Origin: Alphaproteobacteria bacterium
GTDB lineage: Bacteria > Pseudomonadota > Alphaproteobacteria > Acetobacterales > Acetobacteraceae
Assembly (NCBI GenBank): GCA_026400845.1
Contig: JAPLOH010000086.1
Location: 1-37,800, forward strand
Direction: 5' to 3'
DNA: 37,800 bases
Shown here piece after piece: positions 24,663 through 35,475 of this stretch (its first letter is position 1; every line of letters starts with the position of its first letter). The notes beneath the pieces are model-generated. The model had not been told where the DNA came from. It saw nothing but the letters and a program-made list of their open reading frames with translations, and did no database searches. The translations under genes were made by a program, and so were the position numbers.

Positions 24663-25025
24663 CTAGAACGCCAGGCCGCCCTCACGGGCGGCTTCGGCCA
24701 GCGCTTTGACGCGACCGTGATAAAGATACGCACCGCGATCGAACACCACCTCGGTGATGCCCGCCGCCAGCGCCCGCTCGGCCACGAGCTTGCCGACGGC
24801 CGCCGCGGCGTCCTTGTCGGCACCCGTCTTGAGCTCCTCGCGCAGCGACCGATCGAGGCTCGACGCGGCGGCCATCGTACGGCCGTGAGCGTCGTCGATG
24901 ATCTGCGCGTAGATGTGCTTGCTCGACCGGAAGACCGAAAGCCGTGCCCGTCCGCCAGCCTTGCGGCGGAGCTGGAAGCGCAACCGGGTGCGCCGGCGCT
25001 GCTGCAGTTCCTTGTTGTCGCTCAC
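24663..25025 (-). CDS. rplR: 50S ribosomal protein L18
   Basis: L18 binds 5S rRNA with L5 and L25. The 120-aa product has a basic N-terminus ([18 protein letters not shown]), [18 protein letters not shown] and the C-terminal [20 protein letters not shown], then AREGGLAF. It starts with GTG at 25025, and that GTGA overlaps the rplF stop by 4 nt, so translation is likely coupled. Confidence 0.96.
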   Translation of the reverse strand: MSDNKELQQRRRTRLRFQLRRKAGGRARLSVFRSSKHIYAQIIDDAHGRTMAAASSLDRSLREELKTGADKDAAAAVGKLVAERALAAGITEVVFDRGAYLYHGRVKALAEAAREGGLAF

Positions 25026-25555
25026 TTCTTTTTACCTTCCTTGCGGAGGATCTGCTCACCATCGAACTTAACGCCCTTGCCCTTGTAGGGCTCGGGAGGA
25101 CGCCACGTGCGGATCTCGGCGCAGACCTGGCCAACCAGCCGCTTGTCGACACCCTCGACCTTGATGTTGGTCGGCCTGGCGCAGCTGATCTTGATGCCCG
25201 CGGGGATCTTGTAGTTCACATCGTGCGAGAAACCGAGGTTCAGCACCAGCATGTCGCCATTCACCGCGGCGCGGTATCCGGTACCGGTGATCTCCATCGA
25301 CTTCGAATAGCCGGTGGAAACACCCCGCACCATGCTGGCGACCAGGGCACGCGTGGTGCCCCACATCATCCGCGCCGGAGCGGAGCCGCCGCGCGGGGCG
25401 ACGACCACCTTGTTGCCCTCGACCGAGGTGTCAACCTTGTCCGTCAAGGTCAGCGACAATTCGCCGAGCTTGCCGGTGACCGTAAGAATATCTCCGGCGA
25501 GCGCAACCTGCACGCCAGCCGGAATTTCCACGGGATACTTGCCTACGCGGGACAT
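25022..25555 (-). CDS. rplF: 50S ribosomal protein L6
   Basis: L6 lies near the factor-binding centre of the 50S subunit. The 177-aa product begins [20 protein letters not shown], has the two repeated beta-alpha domains, and contains the signature-like region [20 protein letters not shown] near the end followed by GKKK. The start at 25555 is used because the upstream frame extension overlaps rpsH and lacks homology. The gap to rpsH is 13 nt. Confidence 0.97.
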   Translation of the reverse strand: MSRVGKYPVEIPAGVQVALAGDILTVTGKLGELSLTLTDKVDTSVEGNKVVVAPRGGSAPARMMWGTTRALVASMVRGVSTGYSKSMEITGTGYRAAVNGDMLVLNLGFSHDVNYKIPAGIKISCARPTNIKVEGVDKRLVGQVCAEIRTWRPPEPYKGKGVKFDGEQILRKEGKKK

Positions 25556-25568
25556 TGCGGTCGGCTCC

Positions 25569-25967
25569 TCAGAACACGCGACAAAGGACTTCGCCGCCAA
25601 CATTGGCAGCGCGCGCCTCGGCATCGCTCAACACCCCACGGGGCGTGGACAGAATGGACACACCGAGCCCGGCATAGACCCGCGGCAGCTCCTTGATCTT
25701 GGAGTAGACGCGGCGGCCGGGCTTGGAGACGCGGGTGATTTCTTTAATCACCGGCTCACCCTCGTTGTACTTCAGCTCGATGCGCAGCAGAGCAACCCCG
25801 GGGCGCACTGCCTCGGCGGCGAAACCGCGAATGTAGCCCTCGCGCTTCAGCGCATCGAGCACGTTGGCACGCAAGGCGGAGGCCGGCGCCACGCAGGAGC
25901 TGTGGCGCGCACGCTGCGCATTGCGGATACGGGTGAGCATATCACCCAGCGGATCGGACATCGACAT
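25569..25967 (-). CDS. rpsH: 30S ribosomal protein S8
   Basis: S8 binds the central domain of 16S rRNA and, in E. coli, represses the spc operon. The 132-aa protein has [30 protein letters not shown] and the C-terminal signature [20 protein letters not shown]. Two close in-frame starts (MSMSDPLGD) exist; the first is given. It follows rpsN by 12 nt. Confidence 0.97.
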   Translation of the reverse strand: MSMSDPLGDMLTRIRNAQRARHSSCVAPASALRANVLDALKREGYIRGFAAEAVRPGVALLRIELKYNEGEPVIKEITRVSKPGRRVYSKIKELPRVYAGLGVSILSTPRGVLSDAEARAANVGGEVLCRVF

Positions 25968-25979
25968 GTCTAGATCCCC

Positions 25980-26285
25980 TTACCAGCTCGCCTTGACCAT
26001 GCCCGGGATTTGTCCCGCGCTGGCCAGGTCACGCAGTGCAATGCGGCACAGCTTGAATTTGCGGTAATTGCCGCGCGCCCGGCCGGTCAATTCGCAGCGC
26101 AGACGCACGCGAACCTTGGCGCCATTGCGCGGCAATTCGGCGAGCTTCAGCGTCGCGTTGAAACGGTCCTCAACCGGGAGCGAGCGATCCATGACGATCG
26201 ACTTCAGCGACGCCCGCTTACCTTTGTCGCGCGCCGCCATGTGTTCCCGCTTCACGTTGCGGTTGACCTGAGAGGTCTTGGCCAT
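25980..26285 (-). CDS. rpsN: 30S ribosomal protein S14 (zinc-independent form)
   Basis: S14 sits in the 30S head. The 101-aa length and the absence of CxxC pairs mark the long, zinc-independent form. Visible motifs are [20 protein letters not shown] and the end [12 protein letters not shown] 94-nt gap separates it from rplE, wider than most in the operon, with no obvious promoter in it. Confidence 0.96.
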   Translation of the reverse strand: MAKTSQVNRNVKREHMAARDKGKRASLKSIVMDRSLPVEDRFNATLKLAELPRNGAKVRVRLRCELTGRARGNYRKFKLCRIALRDLASAGQIPGMVKASW

Positions 26286-26379
26286 CCTGTCTTATCCTCC
26301 GGAACCTGCCGACACCGCCGGCGGTTTTCCAAATCGGTTGCGCCCGAGGGCGCGTTACATCACACGTACAAAAGCGCTC

Positions 26380-27090
26380 TCAGCCCTGGAACGGGATGTA
26401 GAACTGCTTCAGCAGTGCCTTGGCCTCGGCATCGGTTTTCGCCGTGGTGACGAAAACGATGTCCATGCCCCGGATCGTGTCCACGCGGTCGTAGACGATT
26501 TCCGGGAAAATGATCTGCTCCTTCAGGCCCATGGCGAAGTTGCCACGGCCATCGAAGCCTTTGCCGCCGGGAATGCCGCGGAAGTCACGCACGCGGGGCA
26601 ACGCGATCGTCACCAGACGATCAAGAAACTCGAACATGCGGGCCTTGCGCAGCGTCACCTTGCAGCCAATCGGCAAGCCCTTGCGGATCTTGAAGCCGGC
26701 GATGGCCTTCTTCGCCACCGTCTTCACCGGCTTCTGGCCGCTGATCAAAGCCAACTCGCCAACCGCGCTGTCGAGTTTCTTCTGGTCGCCGGTGGCTTCA
26801 CCGACGCCCATGTTGATGACGATCTTCTCCAGACGCGGAACCTGCATCGGGTTCGTATAGCCGAACTCCTGCTGCATCGCGGCGCGCACCACCTCGAAGT
26901 AGTGCGTTTGCAGCCGCGTCGGCGCGTCTGGCGACGCTTTCGCGGCACCGGCGGCGGCGGTCGCGAGGGTTTCGCTCTTGCCTGCACCTTTGACGATCTT
27001 GGCTGGCGGTCCGCCGGCACCGCGCGGGGCGGTCGACTTGCCGCCCGCCTTCGTGCCGGGCTTGCCGCCCTTGGATTTGCTGTCGCTCAC
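26380..27090 (-). CDS. rplE: 50S ribosomal protein L5 with long N-terminal extension
   Basis: L5 binds 5S rRNA and contacts P-site tRNA in the central protuberance. The core from about residue 58 is standard: [20 protein letters not shown] (79-98), [16 protein letters not shown] and [20 protein letters not shown]. In front are about 55 extra residues rich in Lys, Gly, Ala and Pro ([20 protein letters not shown]). The 236-aa length compares with about 180 for typical L5. The GTG start at 27090 has a good GAGGAG 6 nt upstream, and no other Met occurs before residue 72, so the extension seems real. Confidence 0.95.
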   Translation of the reverse strand: MSDSKSKGGKPGTKAGGKSTAPRGAGGPPAKIVKGAGKSETLATAAAGAAKASPDAPTRLQTHYFEVVRAAMQQEFGYTNPMQVPRLEKIVINMGVGEATGDQKKLDSAVGELALISGQKPVKTVAKKAIAGFKIRKGLPIGCKVTLRKARMFEFLDRLVTIALPRVRDFRGIPGGKGFDGRGNFAMGLKEQIIFPEIVYDRVDTIRGMDIVFVTTAKTDAEAKALLKQFYIPFQG

Positions 27091-27100
27091 CGTGGTCTCC

Positions 27101-27421
27101 TCAGCTCTCGATCACGTTGCCGTTGGCCTTGGCAACGCGGACCTTGCGACCGTCTTCCAGAATCCGGAACCCGACCTTGGTCGGCTGATCCGATTTCGGG
27201 TCCACCAGCTTCAGGTTGGACAAATGAATGGTCGCCTCGACGGATACGATGCCGCCGGGTTGCCCCATGCCGCTCGGCTTGGTGTGCTTCTGGGCGATGT
27301 TGACGCCCTGAACCACCGCGCGATTGGCAGTCGGGTTGACCCGAAGAACCTCACCGCGCTTGCCGCGATCGGCACCGCTTATGACCAGGACGTTGTCGCC
27401 CTTGCGAATGCGTGCGGCCAT
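27101..27421 (-). CDS. rplX: 50S ribosomal protein L24
   Basis: L24 starts large-subunit assembly by binding the 5' end of 23S rRNA. The 106-aa protein has a KOW motif near the start ([20 protein letters not shown]) and then [20 protein letters not shown] and the conserved [20 protein letters not shown]. Its ATG overlaps the rplN stop by one base (TAATG), implying translational coupling. rplE follows after 10 nt. Confidence 0.96.
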   Translation of the reverse strand: MAARIRKGDNVLVISGADRGKRGEVLRVNPTANRAVVQGVNIAQKHTKPSGMGQPGGIVSVEATIHLSNLKLVDPKSDQPTKVGFRILEDGRKVRVAKANGNVIES

Positions 27422-27789
27422 TACAGCACCTCCGGCGCCAGCGAGATGATCTTCATGAACTTCTTGGCGCGAAGTTCACGCACGACCGGGCCAAAGATAC
27501 GGGTGCCGATCGGCTCCTGCGCCTTGTTGATCAGCACCGCCGCGTTGCGGTCGAACCGGATCGCACTGCCATCGGCGCGGCGAACCGGGAAGGAAGTGCG
27601 CACGATCACCGCCTGGTGCACGTCGCCCTTCTTGACCTTGCCGCGCGGAATCGCGTCCTGGATCGCCACGACGATGACATCGCCGACCGAGGCAGTCTTC
27701 CGCTTGGAGCCGCCCAGCACCTTGATGCACTGCACCCGACGCGCACCGGAATTATCGGCAACGTCCAGGTTGGTCTCGACTGAAATCAT
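27421..27789 (-). CDS. rplN: 50S ribosomal protein L14
   Basis: L14 lies at the subunit interface and makes a bridge to 16S rRNA. The 122-aa product begins [20 protein letters not shown] and contains the signature [20 protein letters not shown], with [20 protein letters not shown] and APEVL at the end. Start and length match the family exactly. It is joined to rplX by a one-base overlap. Confidence 0.97.
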   Translation of the reverse strand: MISVETNLDVADNSGARRVQCIKVLGGSKRKTASVGDVIVVAIQDAIPRGKVKKGDVHQAVIVRTSFPVRRADGSAIRFDRNAAVLINKAQEPIGTRIFGPVVRELRAKKFMKIISLAPEVL

Positions 27790-27800
27790 CTATGCCTCCC

Positions 27801-28085
27801 TCAGCTCGCCGCGGACGCGGAAGCGTCCATCGGCATCGTGGCCACGGCGGCGCCGTTGCGCTCCACGACCGTCCACGTCTTGCGCTTGGAGATCGGCCGG
27901 CATTCCTCAATGCGGACCACGTCGCCGATCTTGCACTGATTGGCATCGTCGTGCGCGGCGTATTTCTTGGAACGCCGGATGAACTTCTTGTACAGCGGGT
28001 GCATCACGCGACGATTGACAAGAACCGTAATGGTCTTGTCCATCTTGTCGCTGGTCACCCGCCCCGTCAGGACGCGCCTCGGCAT
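27801..28085 (-). CDS. rpsQ: 30S ribosomal protein S17
   Basis: S17 is a primary binder of the 16S rRNA 5' domain. The 94-aa protein has an OB fold: [20 protein letters not shown], then [19 protein letters not shown] and the family signature [19 protein letters not shown]. The final residues (MDASASAAS) are a short extra tail. It is 13 nt after rpmC and 11 nt before rplN. Confidence 0.96.
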   Translation of the reverse strand: MPRRVLTGRVTSDKMDKTITVLVNRRVMHPLYKKFIRRSKKYAAHDDANQCKIGDVVRIEECRPISKRKTWTVVERNGAAVATMPMDASASAAS

Positions 28086-28098
28086 CGCCCTACTCCTT

Positions 28099-28314
28099 TC
28101 AGGACTTCGTGGCGGAGATAGTCTTCTCCGCCATGATGGTTTTAACGCGCGCGATATCGCGCCGGACCTGCTTCACCTGCCCAATGCCTTCGTTCTGGCC
28201 GGAGGCACGCTGGAAGCGCAAGTTGAACTGCGCCTTGCGCAGGTCGAGCAGCAGGGCCTTGAGTTCGTCCGCGGTCTTAAGCCGCGCATCCGTCGCCTTC
28301 ATCTGCTTGGACAT
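28099..28314 (-). CDS. rpmC: 50S ribosomal protein L29
   Basis: L29 lies at the polypeptide exit, where it helps dock trigger factor and SRP. The 71-aa helical protein has [20 protein letters not shown] followed by ASGQ, the characteristic L29 pattern, then [15 protein letters not shown]. It lies 1 nt from rplP. Confidence 0.95.
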   Translation of the reverse strand: MSKQMKATDARLKTADELKALLLDLRKAQFNLRFQRASGQNEGIGQVKQVRRDIARVKTIMAEKTISATKS

Positions 28315-28315
28315 C

Positions 28316-28732
28316 TCACGCGTCTCCGATGCGGGTGATGAACTTGGTCTTGATCGGCAGCTTGGCGGCTCCGAGGGTCAGTGCCTCCTTGGCCAACTCG
28401 GGTGCAACGCCGTCGATCTCGAACATGATCCGCCCGGGGGCCACGCGGGCCACCCAGAATTCGGGCGATCCCTTGCCCGAGCCCATGCGGACTTCGGCCG
28501 GCTTGGTCGAAACCGGCACATCCGGGAAAATCCGGATCCACACGCGCCCGGCACGCTTCATGGCGCGCGTGATGGCGCGACGAGCACTCTCGATCTGCCG
28601 CGCGGTGATCCGCTCGGGTTCGAGTGCCTTGAGACCATAGGCGCCGAAGTTCAGCGATGTGCCGCCCTTCGAGACGCCCTTGATGCGACCCTTGTGGGCC
28701 TTGCGAAATTTTGTGCGCTTTGGTGAAAGCAT
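28316..28732 (-). CDS. rplP: 50S ribosomal protein L16
   Basis: L16 is close to the A-site tRNA and is needed for peptidyl transferase-centre maturation. The 138-aa protein begins [20 protein letters not shown], contains the signature [20 protein letters not shown] and [20 protein letters not shown] further on. Its length is the usual 136-140. It follows rpsC by 24 nt and precedes rpmC by 1 nt. Confidence 0.97.
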   Translation of the reverse strand: MLSPKRTKFRKAHKGRIKGVSKGGTSLNFGAYGLKALEPERITARQIESARRAITRAMKRAGRVWIRIFPDVPVSTKPAEVRMGSGKGSPEFWVARVAPGRIMFEIDGVAPELAKEALTLGAAKLPIKTKFITRIGDA

Positions 28733-28756
28733 TGTCTTGGTTCCTAGCGCGTCACA

Positions 28757-29434
28757 TCAACGCTGCGGGGCCTGTTCGGCCGCGCGACGATCTTGGGCCA
28801 GCGGGTCATGTGCCAGGATCTCGCCCTTGAAGCTCCAGACCTTCACGCCGCAGGTGCCGTAGGTCGTCTTGGCGGTCGCGACACCGAAATCGATATCGGC
28901 GCGCAGCGTGTGCAACGGCACCCGCCCTTCGCGATACCACTCCACCCGGGCAATTTCCGCGCCGCCGAGACGGCCGCCGCAATTGATACGGATGCCCTGG
29001 GCGCCGAGCCGCATCGCCGACTGCACCGCTCGCTTCATCGCACGCCGGAACGCCACGCGGCGCTCGAGTTGCTGGGCAATGTTCTCGGCCACCAGCGTCG
29101 CATCGATCTCGGGCTTGCGGATTTCGACGATGTTGAGCGACACCTCGGATTTGGCGAGCTTGCTGAGATCCTTGCGCAGATGCTCGATGTCCTGGCCCTT
29201 TTTGCCGATCACCACGCCCGGACGGGCGGCATAGATCGTCACCCGCGGCTTTTTCGCCGGGCGCTCGATCACCACCCGCGACACGCCGGCGCCGGACAAC
29301 TTCTTGCGCAGATGCGCACGCAGCTTCAGGTCGTCATGCAAGAGGCGCGAATAGTCGGAACCGGCGAACCAACGGCTATCCCAGGTACGGTTGATGCCGA
29401 GCCGCAGGCCGATCGGATTGACTTTATGACCCAT
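28757..29434 (-). CDS. rpsC: 30S ribosomal protein S3
   Basis: S3 forms part of the mRNA entry channel and its helicase activity. The 225-aa product has the start [20 protein letters not shown], a type 2 KH domain with the GxxG loop in [15 protein letters not shown], and the C-terminal S3 domain with [20 protein letters not shown] and [16 protein letters not shown]. The C-terminal tail ([11 protein letters not shown]) is variable. It follows rplV by 1 nt. Confidence 0.97.
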   Translation of the reverse strand: MGHKVNPIGLRLGINRTWDSRWFAGSDYSRLLHDDLKLRAHLRKKLSGAGVSRVVIERPAKKPRVTIYAARPGVVIGKKGQDIEHLRKDLSKLAKSEVSLNIVEIRKPEIDATLVAENIAQQLERRVAFRRAMKRAVQSAMRLGAQGIRINCGGRLGGAEIARVEWYREGRVPLHTLRADIDFGVATAKTTYGTCGVKVWSFKGEILAHDPLAQDRRAAEQAPQR

Positions 29435-29435
29435 C

Positions 29436-29846
29436 TTATGCGGCCTCCTGCGCCGTCTCGGTCGGCGCAGCTTCCTGCGCCCGTTCGGCCACCACGATCT
29501 TCAGATGGCTGGACCATTTCTCGATCTGCGCCGAACGGCCGCGGCCACGGGCGTGAAACCGCCGCATCACCATCGCCTTGCCAACCTCGGCGCGGGTGAC
29601 GACCAAGCGGTCGACATCGAGCTGATGGTTGTTCTCGGCATTCGCGATGGCGCTCTCCAGCGTCTTGCGCACATCCTGTGCGATACGGCGCTTGGAGAAG
29701 GTCAACGTCGCCACCGCGTCGGCGGCAGTGCGGTTGCGGATCAAACCGGCGACCAGGTTCAGCTTGCGCGGGGATACCCGGACGTTGCTCAGGATTGCCT
29801 GCGCCTCGGTGTCCTTCAGCGCGCGCGGATGTTTCGGCTTGCTCAT
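29436..29846 (-). CDS. rplV: 50S ribosomal protein L22
   Basis: L22 lines the peptide exit tunnel with an extended beta hairpin. The 136-aa protein has [40 protein letters not shown] and the hairpin end [21 protein letters not shown]- and C-terminal tails ([23 protein letters not shown]) lengthen it beyond the 110 residues of E. coli. It lies 1 nt from both rpsS and rpsC. Confidence 0.97.
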   Translation of the reverse strand: MSKPKHPRALKDTEAQAILSNVRVSPRKLNLVAGLIRNRTAADAVATLTFSKRRIAQDVRKTLESAIANAENNHQLDVDRLVVTRAEVGKAMVMRRFHARGRGRSAQIEKWSSHLKIVVAERAQEAAPTETAQEAA

Positions 29847-29847
29847 A

Positions 29848-30126
29848 TCAGCCCCGCTTCGCCTTCTTGTCGGCCGAGTGTCCCGTGAATGTACGGGTCG
29901 GCGAAAATTCGCCGAACTTGTGGCCGACCATGTTCTCGTTGACCTGCACCGGCAGGAATTTGTGGCCGTTGTAGACCCCGAACGTGAGCCCGATGAACTG
30001 CGGCAGGATGGTGGAGCGGCGCGACCAGATCTTGATGATCTCGTTGCGGCCCGATGCCCGCGAAGTCTCGGCCTTGTTGAGCAGATACCCGTCGACGAAC
30101 GGGCCTTTCCATACGGAACGCGTCAT
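29848..30126 (-). CDS. rpsS: 30S ribosomal protein S19
   Basis: S19 pairs with S13 in the 30S head. The 92-aa product begins [20 protein letters not shown] and has the signature [20 protein letters not shown] followed by [13 protein letters not shown]. An upstream in-frame ATG at 30162 would add 12 residues overlapping rplB, so 30126 is preferred, which gives the standard length. It is 4 nt after rplB. Confidence 0.97.
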   Translation of the reverse strand: MTRSVWKGPFVDGYLLNKAETSRASGRNEIIKIWSRRSTILPQFIGLTFGVYNGHKFLPVQVNENMVGHKFGEFSPTRTFTGHSADKKAKRG

Positions 30127-30130
30127 CGCC

Positions 30131-30964
30131 TCAGCCCTTACCCTTGTTGCGACTACGGACAATCAATCGGTCCGTGCGCTTGTTCACGCGGGTCTTGTAA
30201 CCCTTGGTCGGCTTGCCCCATGGCGTGACCGGATGACGCCCGCCAGAGGTTCGGCCTTCGCCGCCGCCATGCGGATGGTCGACCGGGTTCATCACGACAC
30301 CACGGTTGTGCGGTTTGCGGCCCATCCAACGCTTACGGCCGGCCTTGCCGAACTGCTGGTTGGAGTTGTCGGGGTTCGAGACCGCGCCGATGGTCGCCAT
30401 GCACTCGCCGCGCACCAGGCGAAGCTCGCCCGACATCAGCTTGATCTGGGCGTAGCCACTATCCTTGCCGACGAGCTGGACATATTGGCCGGCTGCGCGC
30501 GCAACCTTGCCGCCGGCGCCGGGCTTCAACTCGACGTTATGGACGATGGTGCCGACCGGAATTGCGGCCAGCGGCATCGCGTTGCCCGGCTTGATATCGG
30601 CACGGGCGGCAGCGATCACCGGATCGCCCGCCTTCATGCGCTGCGGCGCCAGGATATAGGCGAGCTCGCCGTCCTGGTACTTGATCAGCGCAAGGAACGC
30701 GGTGCGGTTGGGATCGTACTCCAGCCGCTCGACCACGCCCGGCACATCGCGCTTGCGGCGCTTGAAGTCCACGATGCGGTAGGTCTGCTTGTGTCCACCA
30801 CCGCGGAACCGGCTGGTGATGTGGCCATGATTGTTGCGCCCGCCGGTAGAGTGCTTACCTTCGGTGAGGCCCTTGACCGGCTTGCCCTTCCACAGTTCGC
30901 TGCGGTCGATCAGGACCGTGCCGCGAAGGCTCGCCGTGATGGGATTGAAACTCTTGAGTGCCAT
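30131..30964 (-). CDS. rplB: 50S ribosomal protein L2
   Basis: L2 is a primary 23S rRNA binder needed for subunit joining and peptidyl transferase activity. The 277-aa protein contains [20 protein letters not shown], the RNA-binding middle and the C-terminal signature [20 protein letters not shown], including the histidine essential for activity in E. coli. The length is standard. It follows rplW by 15 nt. Confidence 0.98.
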   Translation of the reverse strand: MALKSFNPITASLRGTVLIDRSELWKGKPVKGLTEGKHSTGGRNNHGHITSRFRGGGHKQTYRIVDFKRRKRDVPGVVERLEYDPNRTAFLALIKYQDGELAYILAPQRMKAGDPVIAAARADIKPGNAMPLAAIPVGTIVHNVELKPGAGGKVARAAGQYVQLVGKDSGYAQIKLMSGELRLVRGECMATIGAVSNPDNSNQQFGKAGRKRWMGRKPHNRGVVMNPVDHPHGGGEGRTSGGRHPVTPWGKPTKGYKTRVNKRTDRLIVRSRNKGKG

Positions 30965-30979
30965 CGTTCTCTTCCCGGA

Positions 30980-31327
30980 TCACGCAAGGCCGGTCGAGAG
31001 GTCAATCGACTGACCCTCGGCGAGCTTGACATAGGCCTTCTTGACATCCGAACGCCGGCCAGGACGGCCCTTGAAGCGCTTGGTCTTGCCCTTGGTGACG
31101 ACGGTGTTCACCGCCATCACCTTCACGTTGAACAGACCCTCGACCGCGGCCTTGATCTCCGGCTTGGTGGCATCGATCGCGACGCGAAACACCGTCTGCC
31201 CCTTCTCGGACAGTAGCGTCGCCTTCTCGGTGATCACCGGGCTGCGAATGATCGTGTACATCGCCTCGCGGGACAGGGTCGGGCCCTTCTTCTTCGCCCC
31301 GCCCTTGCTCACAACGCTATCGCTCAT
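30980..31327 (-). CDS. rplW: 50S ribosomal protein L23
   Basis: L23 is the main docking site for trigger factor and SRP at the tunnel exit. The 115-aa protein has a lysine-rich extension ([17 protein letters not shown]) before the core [20 protein letters not shown] and the C-terminal [20 protein letters not shown]. The start ATG overlaps the rplD stop (ATGA). The extension makes it about 15 residues longer than E. coli L23. Confidence 0.96.
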   Translation of the reverse strand: MSDSVVSKGGAKKKGPTLSREAMYTIIRSPVITEKATLLSEKGQTVFRVAIDATKPEIKAAVEGLFNVKVMAVNTVVTKGKTKRFKGRPGRRSDVKKAYVKLAEGQSIDLSTGLA

Positions 31328-31938
31328 GACAGCCGCTCCTTCAGGCCGGCCACGCCCGCCGTGGTGATGGCGAGAACATCATGGCGCAGGATGTCGTAGA
31401 CGTTGGCGCCGATGGTCGGCAGCACGTCGATCCCGTGGATGTTACGGCTCGCCTTGAGGAAGCCGTCATCGACCGTGTGATCGACGATCAGCGCCGACGT
31501 CCAGCCAAGCACCTTCAGCTTCGCTGCCAGCTCCTTCGTCCGGGCGGCACCCGAAGCGGCGTCGAGCACCACCAGCTTGCCGTCGGCCGCCTTCTGCGAA
31601 AGGGCGGAAATCAGGCCGAGACGGCGCACCTTCTTCGGCAGATCATAGCCGTGGCTGCGCACCACCGGACCGTGGACGACGCCACCGGTGCGATATTGCG
31701 GCGCACGCAGCGAGCCCTGGCGGGCGTTGCCCGTGCCCTTCTGCTTGTACGGCTTCTTGGTGGTGCCCCGCACTTCGCCCATACCCTTGGTCTTGTGGGT
31801 GCCGGCGCGGCGCTTGGACTGCTGCCAGTGAACGACGCGGGCCATGATGTCGGCGCGCGGCGTGGCGGCGAAAATTTCGTCGGGCAGCTCGGCCGTGCCG
31901 GCGCTGCCGTTGTCGAGGGTCTTGATGTCGATCTGCAT
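31324..31938 (-). CDS. rplD: 50S ribosomal protein L4
   Basis: L4 reaches into the exit tunnel; in E. coli it also represses the S10 operon. The 204-aa product has the loop region [20 protein letters not shown] followed by [20 protein letters not shown]. The start at 31938 ([11 protein letters not shown]) is preferred over a longer frame that runs into rplC. It is 10 nt after rplC. No S10-type attenuator leader like the one L4 binds in E. coli was recognised before rpsJ. Confidence 0.96.
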   Translation of the reverse strand: MQIDIKTLDNGSAGTAELPDEIFAATPRADIMARVVHWQQSKRRAGTHKTKGMGEVRGTTKKPYKQKGTGNARQGSLRAPQYRTGGVVHGPVVRSHGYDLPKKVRRLGLISALSQKAADGKLVVLDAASGAARTKELAAKLKVLGWTSALIVDHTVDDGFLKASRNIHGIDVLPTIGANVYDILRHDVLAITTAGVAGLKERLS

Positions 31939-31948
31939 GTTCCTGCCC

Positions 31949-32644
31949 TCAGCCCTGCGCCGTACTGGCGATCGTCGCCAACGCCGCGGGGAACGGCGCA
32001 TCGGCCGGTCGCGCGGCCTTCACCGCATCGCGCACCAGGATGTAACCACCCTTCGCGCCGGGCACGGCGCCCTTCACCATCACCAGTCCACGCGCGACGT
32101 CGACTGCGGCGACCTCGAGATTGAGGGTGGTGATGCGGTCCTGGCCCATATGGCCGGCCATCTTCTTGTTCTTGAAGGTCTTGCCGGGGTCCTGACGGTT
32201 GCCAGTCGAGCCGTGCGAACGGTGCGATACGGAGACGCCGTGCGAGGCCTCGAGACCGGCGAAGTTCCAGCGCTTCATCGCGCCGGCGAACCCCTTGCCC
32301 TTCGACGTGCCGCAGACATCGACTTTCTGCCCCACGACGAAATGCGCCGCCGAGAGGGTCGCGCCCGGCTCCAGCATCGCATCGGGAGAGACGCGAAACT
32401 CGGCGAGCTTCGCCTTCGGCTCCACTTTCGCCTTGGCGAAGTGGCCCTTGTTGGGCTGCGAGACGTTCTTCACCTTCGCGGTGCCCCAGCCGAGCTGAAC
32501 GGCGGTGTAACCGTCCGTCTCCTCGGTGCGCGACGCAACAACCTGAAGATTGTCGAGATGCAGTACGGTGACGGGAACATGAGTCCCGTCCTCCTTGAAC
32601 AGCCGGGACATGCCCAGCTTCTTGGCCAGCAAACCTGTGCGCAT
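31949..32644 (-). CDS. rplC: 50S ribosomal protein L3
   Basis: L3 is one of the first proteins in 50S assembly and lies near the peptidyl transferase centre. The 231-aa protein opens [20 protein letters not shown] and contains the signature-rich [20 protein letters not shown] followed by [20 protein letters not shown]. The C-terminal 25 residues ([16 protein letters not shown]) are variable. It is 47 nt after rpsJ. Confidence 0.97.
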   Translation of the reverse strand: MRTGLLAKKLGMSRLFKEDGTHVPVTVLHLDNLQVVASRTEETDGYTAVQLGWGTAKVKNVSQPNKGHFAKAKVEPKAKLAEFRVSPDAMLEPGATLSAAHFVVGQKVDVCGTSKGKGFAGAMKRWNFAGLEASHGVSVSHRSHGSTGNRQDPGKTFKNKKMAGHMGQDRITTLNLEVAAVDVARGLVMVKGAVPGAKGGYILVRDAVKAARPADAPFPAALATIASTAQG

Positions 32645-32691
32645 TTACATTCCCCAGAGGGACCCGAGCGTGGGTCCTTAGGCCAAAAAAA

Positions 32692-33000
32692 TTAGATCTT
32701 GATCTCGACGTCCACGCCAGCGGCGAGGTCGAGCTTCATCAGCGCGTCCACCGTCTGCGGGGTCGGCTCGACGATGTCGAGCAGACGCCGATGCGTACGC
32801 ATCTCGAACTGTTCGCGGCTCTTCTTGTCGACGTGCGGCGAGCGGTTCACGGTGAAACGCTCGATATGCGTCGGCAAGGGGATCGGCCCCCGAACCCGCG
32901 CGCCCGTGCGCTTCGCCGTGTTTACGATCTCCTTGGTGCTGTTATCGAGCACGCGGTGGTCGTACGCCTTGAGGCGGATGCGGATATTCTGGTTGTCCAT
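32692..33000 (-). CDS. rpsJ: 30S ribosomal protein S10
   Basis: S10 is in the 30S head and also acts as NusE in transcription antitermination. The 102-aa product has [20 protein letters not shown] and the signature [20 protein letters not shown] followed by [20 protein letters not shown]. It lies 81 nt after tuf, with a GNRA-loop hairpin in between, and starts the S10 gene block. Confidence 0.98.
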   Translation of the reverse strand: MDNQNIRIRLKAYDHRVLDNSTKEIVNTAKRTGARVRGPIPLPTHIERFTVNRSPHVDKKSREQFEMRTHRRLLDIVEPTPQTVDALMKLDLAAGVDVEIKI

Positions 33001-33017
33001 CTTAGTCTTCCCGCCGC

Positions 33018-33035
33018 CCGCGCGTTGCCGCGCGG
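33018..33035 (-). other. Stable hairpin between tuf and rpsJ
   Basis: On the minus strand CCGCGCG and CGCGCGG form a perfect 7-bp all-GC stem closed by GCAA, a GNRA tetraloop. It lies 17 nt upstream of the rpsJ start. There is no T run, so it is more likely an mRNA stability, processing or translation-control element than an intrinsic terminator. Confidence 0.45.
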
Positions 33036-33081
33036 ACGGGCAGAACCCCTTTCGTTATTTAGGCGATGTATTCGCGCATCG

Positions 33082-34269
<1,188 letters not shown>

Positions 34270-34317
34270 CGTCGTATCTCCGTTCCCGCTTGCTATCCGG
34301 GGTGGGGGTTCTGATGC

Positions 34318-34794
34318 TTACCAGCGGTAATGGCTGAAGGCTTTGTTCGCCTCGGCCATCCGGTGGGTATCTTCGCGCTTCTTCACGGCCGAGCCACGGT
34401 TGTTCACCGCATCCGACAGTTCGTTCGATAGCCGGTCTTCCATCGTGTGCTCGCCGCGCTTGCGGGCGGCATCGATGATCCAGCGGATCGCCAACGCCTG
34501 CCGGCGTTCGGTGCGCACTTCGACCGGCACCTGGTATGTCGCCCCGCCAACGCGGCGCGAACGCACCTCGACGGCCGGCTTCACGTTGTCCAGCGCCTCG
34601 TGGAACATCCGCACGGCGTCGGCCTGCGGCCCGCCGCGCTTCTTCATGGTGTCGAGCGCGCCATAGACGATCGTCTCGGCGGTCGACTTCTTGCCGTCGT
34701 ACATCAGCGCGTTCATGAAACGCGTGACGATGACGTCACCGAACTTGGGGTCCGGCAGGATTTCGCGCTTTTCGGCGCGGTGACGACGACTCAT
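34318..34794 (-). CDS. rpsG: 30S ribosomal protein S7
   Basis: S7 nucleates the 30S head and, in E. coli, represses the str operon. The 158-aa protein contains the signature [20 protein letters not shown] followed by [12 protein letters not shown], and the region [20 protein letters not shown]. The start at 34794 ([12 protein letters not shown]) is preferred; a longer frame overlaps rpsL and is not conserved. It is 10 nt after rpsL. Confidence 0.97.
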   Translation of the reverse strand: MSRRHRAEKREILPDPKFGDVIVTRFMNALMYDGKKSTAETIVYGALDTMKKRGGPQADAVRMFHEALDNVKPAVEVRSRRVGGATYQVPVEVRTERRQALAIRWIIDAARKRGEHTMEDRLSNELSDAVNNRGSAVKKREDTHRMAEANKAFSHYRW

Positions 34795-34804
34795 TGCCCT
34801 CTCC

Positions 34805-35176
34805 TCACTTCGGCCGTTTGGCGCCGTAGAGCGACCGGCGCTTGCGGCGCTTGGCGATGCCCTGGGTATCCAGCACACCGCGCAGGATGTGGTAGCGCAC
34901 GCCCGGAAGATCCTTCACGCGCCCGCCACGGATCAGCACGACGCTGTGCTCCTGCAGGTTGTGGCCCTCGCCGGGAATGTAGCTCACCACCTCATAGCCG
35001 TTGGTGAGACGAACCTTGGCGACCTTGCGGAGCGCCGAGTTCGGCTTCTTCGGCGTCGTTGTGTAGACGCGGGTGCACACGCCACGCTTCTGCGGGCAAC
35101 CCTGCAGGGCGGGAACCTTGTTGCGTTTCGCGGCGGGCTCGCGCCCGCTGGCGATCAGCTGATTGATAGTCGGCAT
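34805..35176 (-). CDS. rpsL: 30S ribosomal protein S12
   Basis: S12 monitors decoding at the A site and is the classical streptomycin-resistance locus. The 123-aa product has [20 protein letters not shown] and [20 protein letters not shown]. Lysines at 43 and 88 are the wild-type residues, so no S12-based streptomycin resistance is indicated. It is the first gene of the str operon, with a leader of about 230 nt from the predicted promoter. Confidence 0.98.
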   Translation of the reverse strand: MPTINQLIASGREPAAKRNKVPALQGCPQKRGVCTRVYTTTPKKPNSALRKVAKVRLTNGYEVVSYIPGEGHNLQEHSVVLIRGGRVKDLPGVRYHILRGVLDTQGIAKRRKRRSLYGAKRPK

Positions 35177-35274
35177 TGTGCCTCTTTCGATCCTGTCTGG
35201 CGTAGTCCTACGCGTCCAAATCTCGTCGTCCGCGCCGCATCGTCACCGTGGCGCCGTCGATCTGCAAAACCAAT

Positions 35275-35308
35275 CCCCGCAAAGGATGGCAATCGCCACC
35301 CTGCGGGG
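35275..35308 (-). other. Long hairpin in the rpsL (str) leader
   Basis: On the minus strand CCCCGCA and TGCGGGG close a stem that continues as GGGTGGC paired with GCCATCC, with a two-base bulge, a G-U pair and a GATT loop. It lies roughly 100 nt before rpsL and is followed by ATTGGTTTTG. It may be a ribosomal-protein binding site or an attenuator; I could not match it to a described leader motif. Confidence 0.5.
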
Positions 35309-35415
35309 TTTGTCACTGCGCTGCGGCCTAGGCCCCCGGGGGGACGGCGCCGAACGCGATGGGAGCTGCAACCGACGACACCCCGAAGAGCTGATGGGGT
35401 TGGCCGAGGGCGCGA

Positions 35416-35444
35416 TACCTACGGCGGGGGGGAAGGTGAGTCAA
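35416..35444 (-). promoter_or_regulatory. Sigma70-type promoter of the str operon
   Basis: On the minus strand TTGACT (35439-35444) and TAGGTA (35416-35421) are 17 nt apart. The -10 is weaker than that of the rpsM promoter. Two bases after it comes GCGCCCTCGGC (35403-35413), the same 11-mer at the same offset as in the rpsM promoter, which supports both calls. The remaining gap sequence between this site and rpsL holds only the leader hairpin. Confidence 0.6.
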
Positions 35445-35475
35445 GCGGCAGGCGGTGTATTCTCCCCCAAAACAA

